This document shows positions 62,601-64,000 of a stretch of 64,000 nucleotides of DNA, piece after piece (position 1 is the first letter of the stretch; each line of letters opens with the position of its first letter). The position numbers were made by a program, and so were the translations under genes. A model generated the notes under the pieces. That model saw only the letters and a program-made list of their open reading frames with translations. It was not told where the DNA came from and ran no database searches. This DNA comes from Ceratobasidium sp. AG-K (lineage: Eukaryota > Basidiomycota > Agaricomycetes > Cantharellales > Ceratobasidiaceae): NCBI GenBank assembly GCA_037039685.1, contig JAWNGF010000008.1, positions 1,736,001-1,800,000 of the forward strand, written 5' to 3'.

Positions 62601-64000
62601 CATTATAGACGGAACTACAGGCCGGGTTGTCTTGGGTCCACTAGATCATAGCGACAGGGTCAAGGACGCCGTATTCTCCAACGATGGCGCACGACTGATC
62701 TCATGCTCCGACGACAAAACAGTGATGGTCTGGGATACAAACAGCGGTCAGCAAGTGCTTGAGCCACTAGTAGGGCATACGGACTATGTGAACTCTGTAT
62801 GCTTGTTTCCTGACGGCAAGCGACTTGTTTCTGGGTCGCGGGACGGCACCATCCGTGTGTGGAGCCTCGAGAGCGGGCGCACGGTCCTCGGTCCACTGCA
62901 AGGCCAGAACAGAGAGATATGGTCGGTTTGTGTTTCTTCCGACGGCACTCGCATCGCCTCGGGTCATGGAGATGGAACCATACACGCCTGGGATGCTGAG
63001 AGCGGCCGGATGTTGCTTGGCCCTCTCTCGGGACACACCGACGTTGTCAAATCTATCTGCTTCTCACCAGACGATATGCGTTTAGTCTCTGGCTCTCGAG
63101 ACAAGACCATACGCGTATGGAGCGACTTTACTGGCCAGATGAACGTTGATGCACTTGAAGGCCACACAGAGAAGGTCCATTCTGTTGCATTCTCGCCTGA
63201 TGGCAAGCAAATCGTCTCGGGGTCGGACGACGAGACAGTACGACTATGGAACGTCGAAGGCAAACCACAGCTTGTTCGAGTACTCACAGGTCACACCAAC
63301 GTCGTCTGGTGTGTTCGCTTCTCATCCGACGGCGCACGCATAGTCTCTAGCTCGGGCGACACAACTATCCGAGTATGGGATGCTCGCAGTCAAGGTCCAG
63401 CGGACACCCCACTCCAAGGGCATACAGATCCAGTCATATCGGTGGCGTTCTCGCACGACGCCATTCGCATTCTCTCTGGCTCGGCTGACGGGACGATATA
63501 TATCTGGGACGCACAGAGGGGGCAGATTGCCGTCGGGCCGATGAAGGGACATACCGACAGGGTCTACTCTGTGTGTTTCTCACCTGACGAGTCCCGGATC
63601 GCATCTGGCTCCAGGGACAAGACGATACAACTATGGGACGCATACAGCGGGCAAGCAGTGGGCAAGCCTCTGACTGGTCACTCTGGCAGGGTGCTCACAG
63701 TGTGCTTCTCACCTGACGGAGCTCTGGTTGCATCTTGCTCGGAAGACAAGACCATACGGTTATGGAACGCACAGAGCGGGGAGCCGGTTGGCGGTCCACT
63801 CGAGGCACATGCAGGTCGGGTATATTCAGTTCACTTCTCACCTGATAGCCTTCGAATTGTCTCTGGCTCAGATGACACGACCATTCTTGTCTGGGACGTG
63901 AGCACTAGGCAACCTGCACTCCCACCTCTGAAAGGGCACATCAACCTGGTCTGGACCGTTCGCGTCTCTCCTGACGGGGCACGCATTGCCTCTGGCTCAG
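59657..64000 (+). CDS. NACHT-WD40 NLR-like protein, one frameshift, 3' end outside window
   Basis: Exons: 59657-60154, 60208-60338, 60379-60529, 60581-60628, 60685-62225, 62287 to beyond 64000. The N-terminal 165 residues are S/T/P-rich, followed by a helical segment (LKALGSTAEVFPPFKAAIDG, RTKLDSLLEDLSQHLNG) as in Rhizoctonia NLRs. NACHT: P-loop GMAGTGKTT near 60855, Walker B FIVVIDALDECE near 61150, and SSRPEPQIYS. Then a helical region and, from about 62530, at least 12 WD40 repeats of 43 residues (pattern SVCFSPDG..IASGS.D.TI.LWD..SG). Near 61711 one base seems missing, since the frame moves from CAQEPMTV to ALSNLLGVENAEQ. Intron 4 (60629-60684) uses GC-AG, and intron 2 is only 40 nt. Role by family: heterokaryon-incompatibility or immune-type STAND receptor. 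It may be a pseudogene unless the frameshift is a sequencing error. Confidence 0.85.
62530..64000 (+). repeat. WD40 repeat array
   Basis: About twelve 129-nt units coding 43-residue WD40 repeats, regular in length and continuing past the window. Repeat junctions end GHTD or a variant. The first unit is degenerate. The nucleotide sequences of the units are diverged, not freshly amplified. Confidence 0.9.

Noticed and set aside
1..64000. tRNA or rRNA genes
   Set aside because: I looked for cloverleaf-like B-box/A-box pairs and rRNA signatures by eye and saw none I could support; a tRNAscan run would decide.

Overview
This window is transposon-dense fungal DNA, most likely from an agaricomycete close to Rhizoctonia. 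Three things point there. Host-type genes have many short introns (40-66 bp). The right end carries a NACHT-WD40 (NLR-like) gene of the kind amplified in Rhizoctonia and its relatives. The mobile elements are chromodomain Ty3/gypsy elements, an APE-type LINE and a Plavaka/KDZ-like DNA transposon, a typical agaricomycete mixture. The species is my inference, not a database result.

Layout. 1-13440: a LINE on the minus strand, split by a young Ty3/gypsy element (family A, 296-8227) with perfect ACGGT target duplications. The LINE itself truncates a decayed DDE-transposase-like gene (13441-15319). 16564-18119: a complete eight-exon minus-strand gene with DUF6698-like sequence. 18472-53179: a nest of four LTR elements three levels deep. 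B1 (minus) is the outer shell. B2 (minus, 22361-29584, duplication GTAGA) sits in B1 pol. C (plus, 32320-52566, duplication ACCCC) sits in B1 gag. B3 (plus, 40778-47999, duplication GCTAC) sits in the integrase-chromodomain part of C. B1 borders a Plavaka-like transposase gene (53180-57464) whose N-terminus is damaged but whose last 1115 codons are open and spliceable. 57465-59656 looks empty. 59657-64000 is the NACHT-WD40 gene, which runs off the window.

How the parts work. Families A and B are chromoviruses with gag, a pol in the -1 frame, and a third gene (ORF3) again in the -1 frame, overlapping the pol tail. Their primer sites do not look tRNA-complementary. They are perfect 12-nt complements of the LTR segment 33 nt downstream of the TATA box, the Tf1/sushi self-priming layout, and the two families differ by three compensated base pairs. 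An 8-bp hairpin begins at the ORF3 stop codon and leads into the polypurine tract, again with compensatory changes between copies. Family C has a different primer site (TGG start, tRNA-type) and an extra 2.9-kb region after the chromodomain. That region holds a small membrane-protein ORF, a spliced three-exon acidic gene and a 290-codon ORF with its own TATA box.

Decay is mainly CpG to TpG. Several reading frames are closed by TGA, at least two of them at codons where a sister copy has CGA, and most LTR mismatches are CpG transitions. The gag-pol region of element C is almost stripped of CpG except in GCGC tetranucleotides. The strongest candidates for something undescribed are the conserved ORF3, the spliced accessory region of C, the hairpin before the polypurine tract, and the LINE whose three ORFs are chained by identical 8-nt overlaps.
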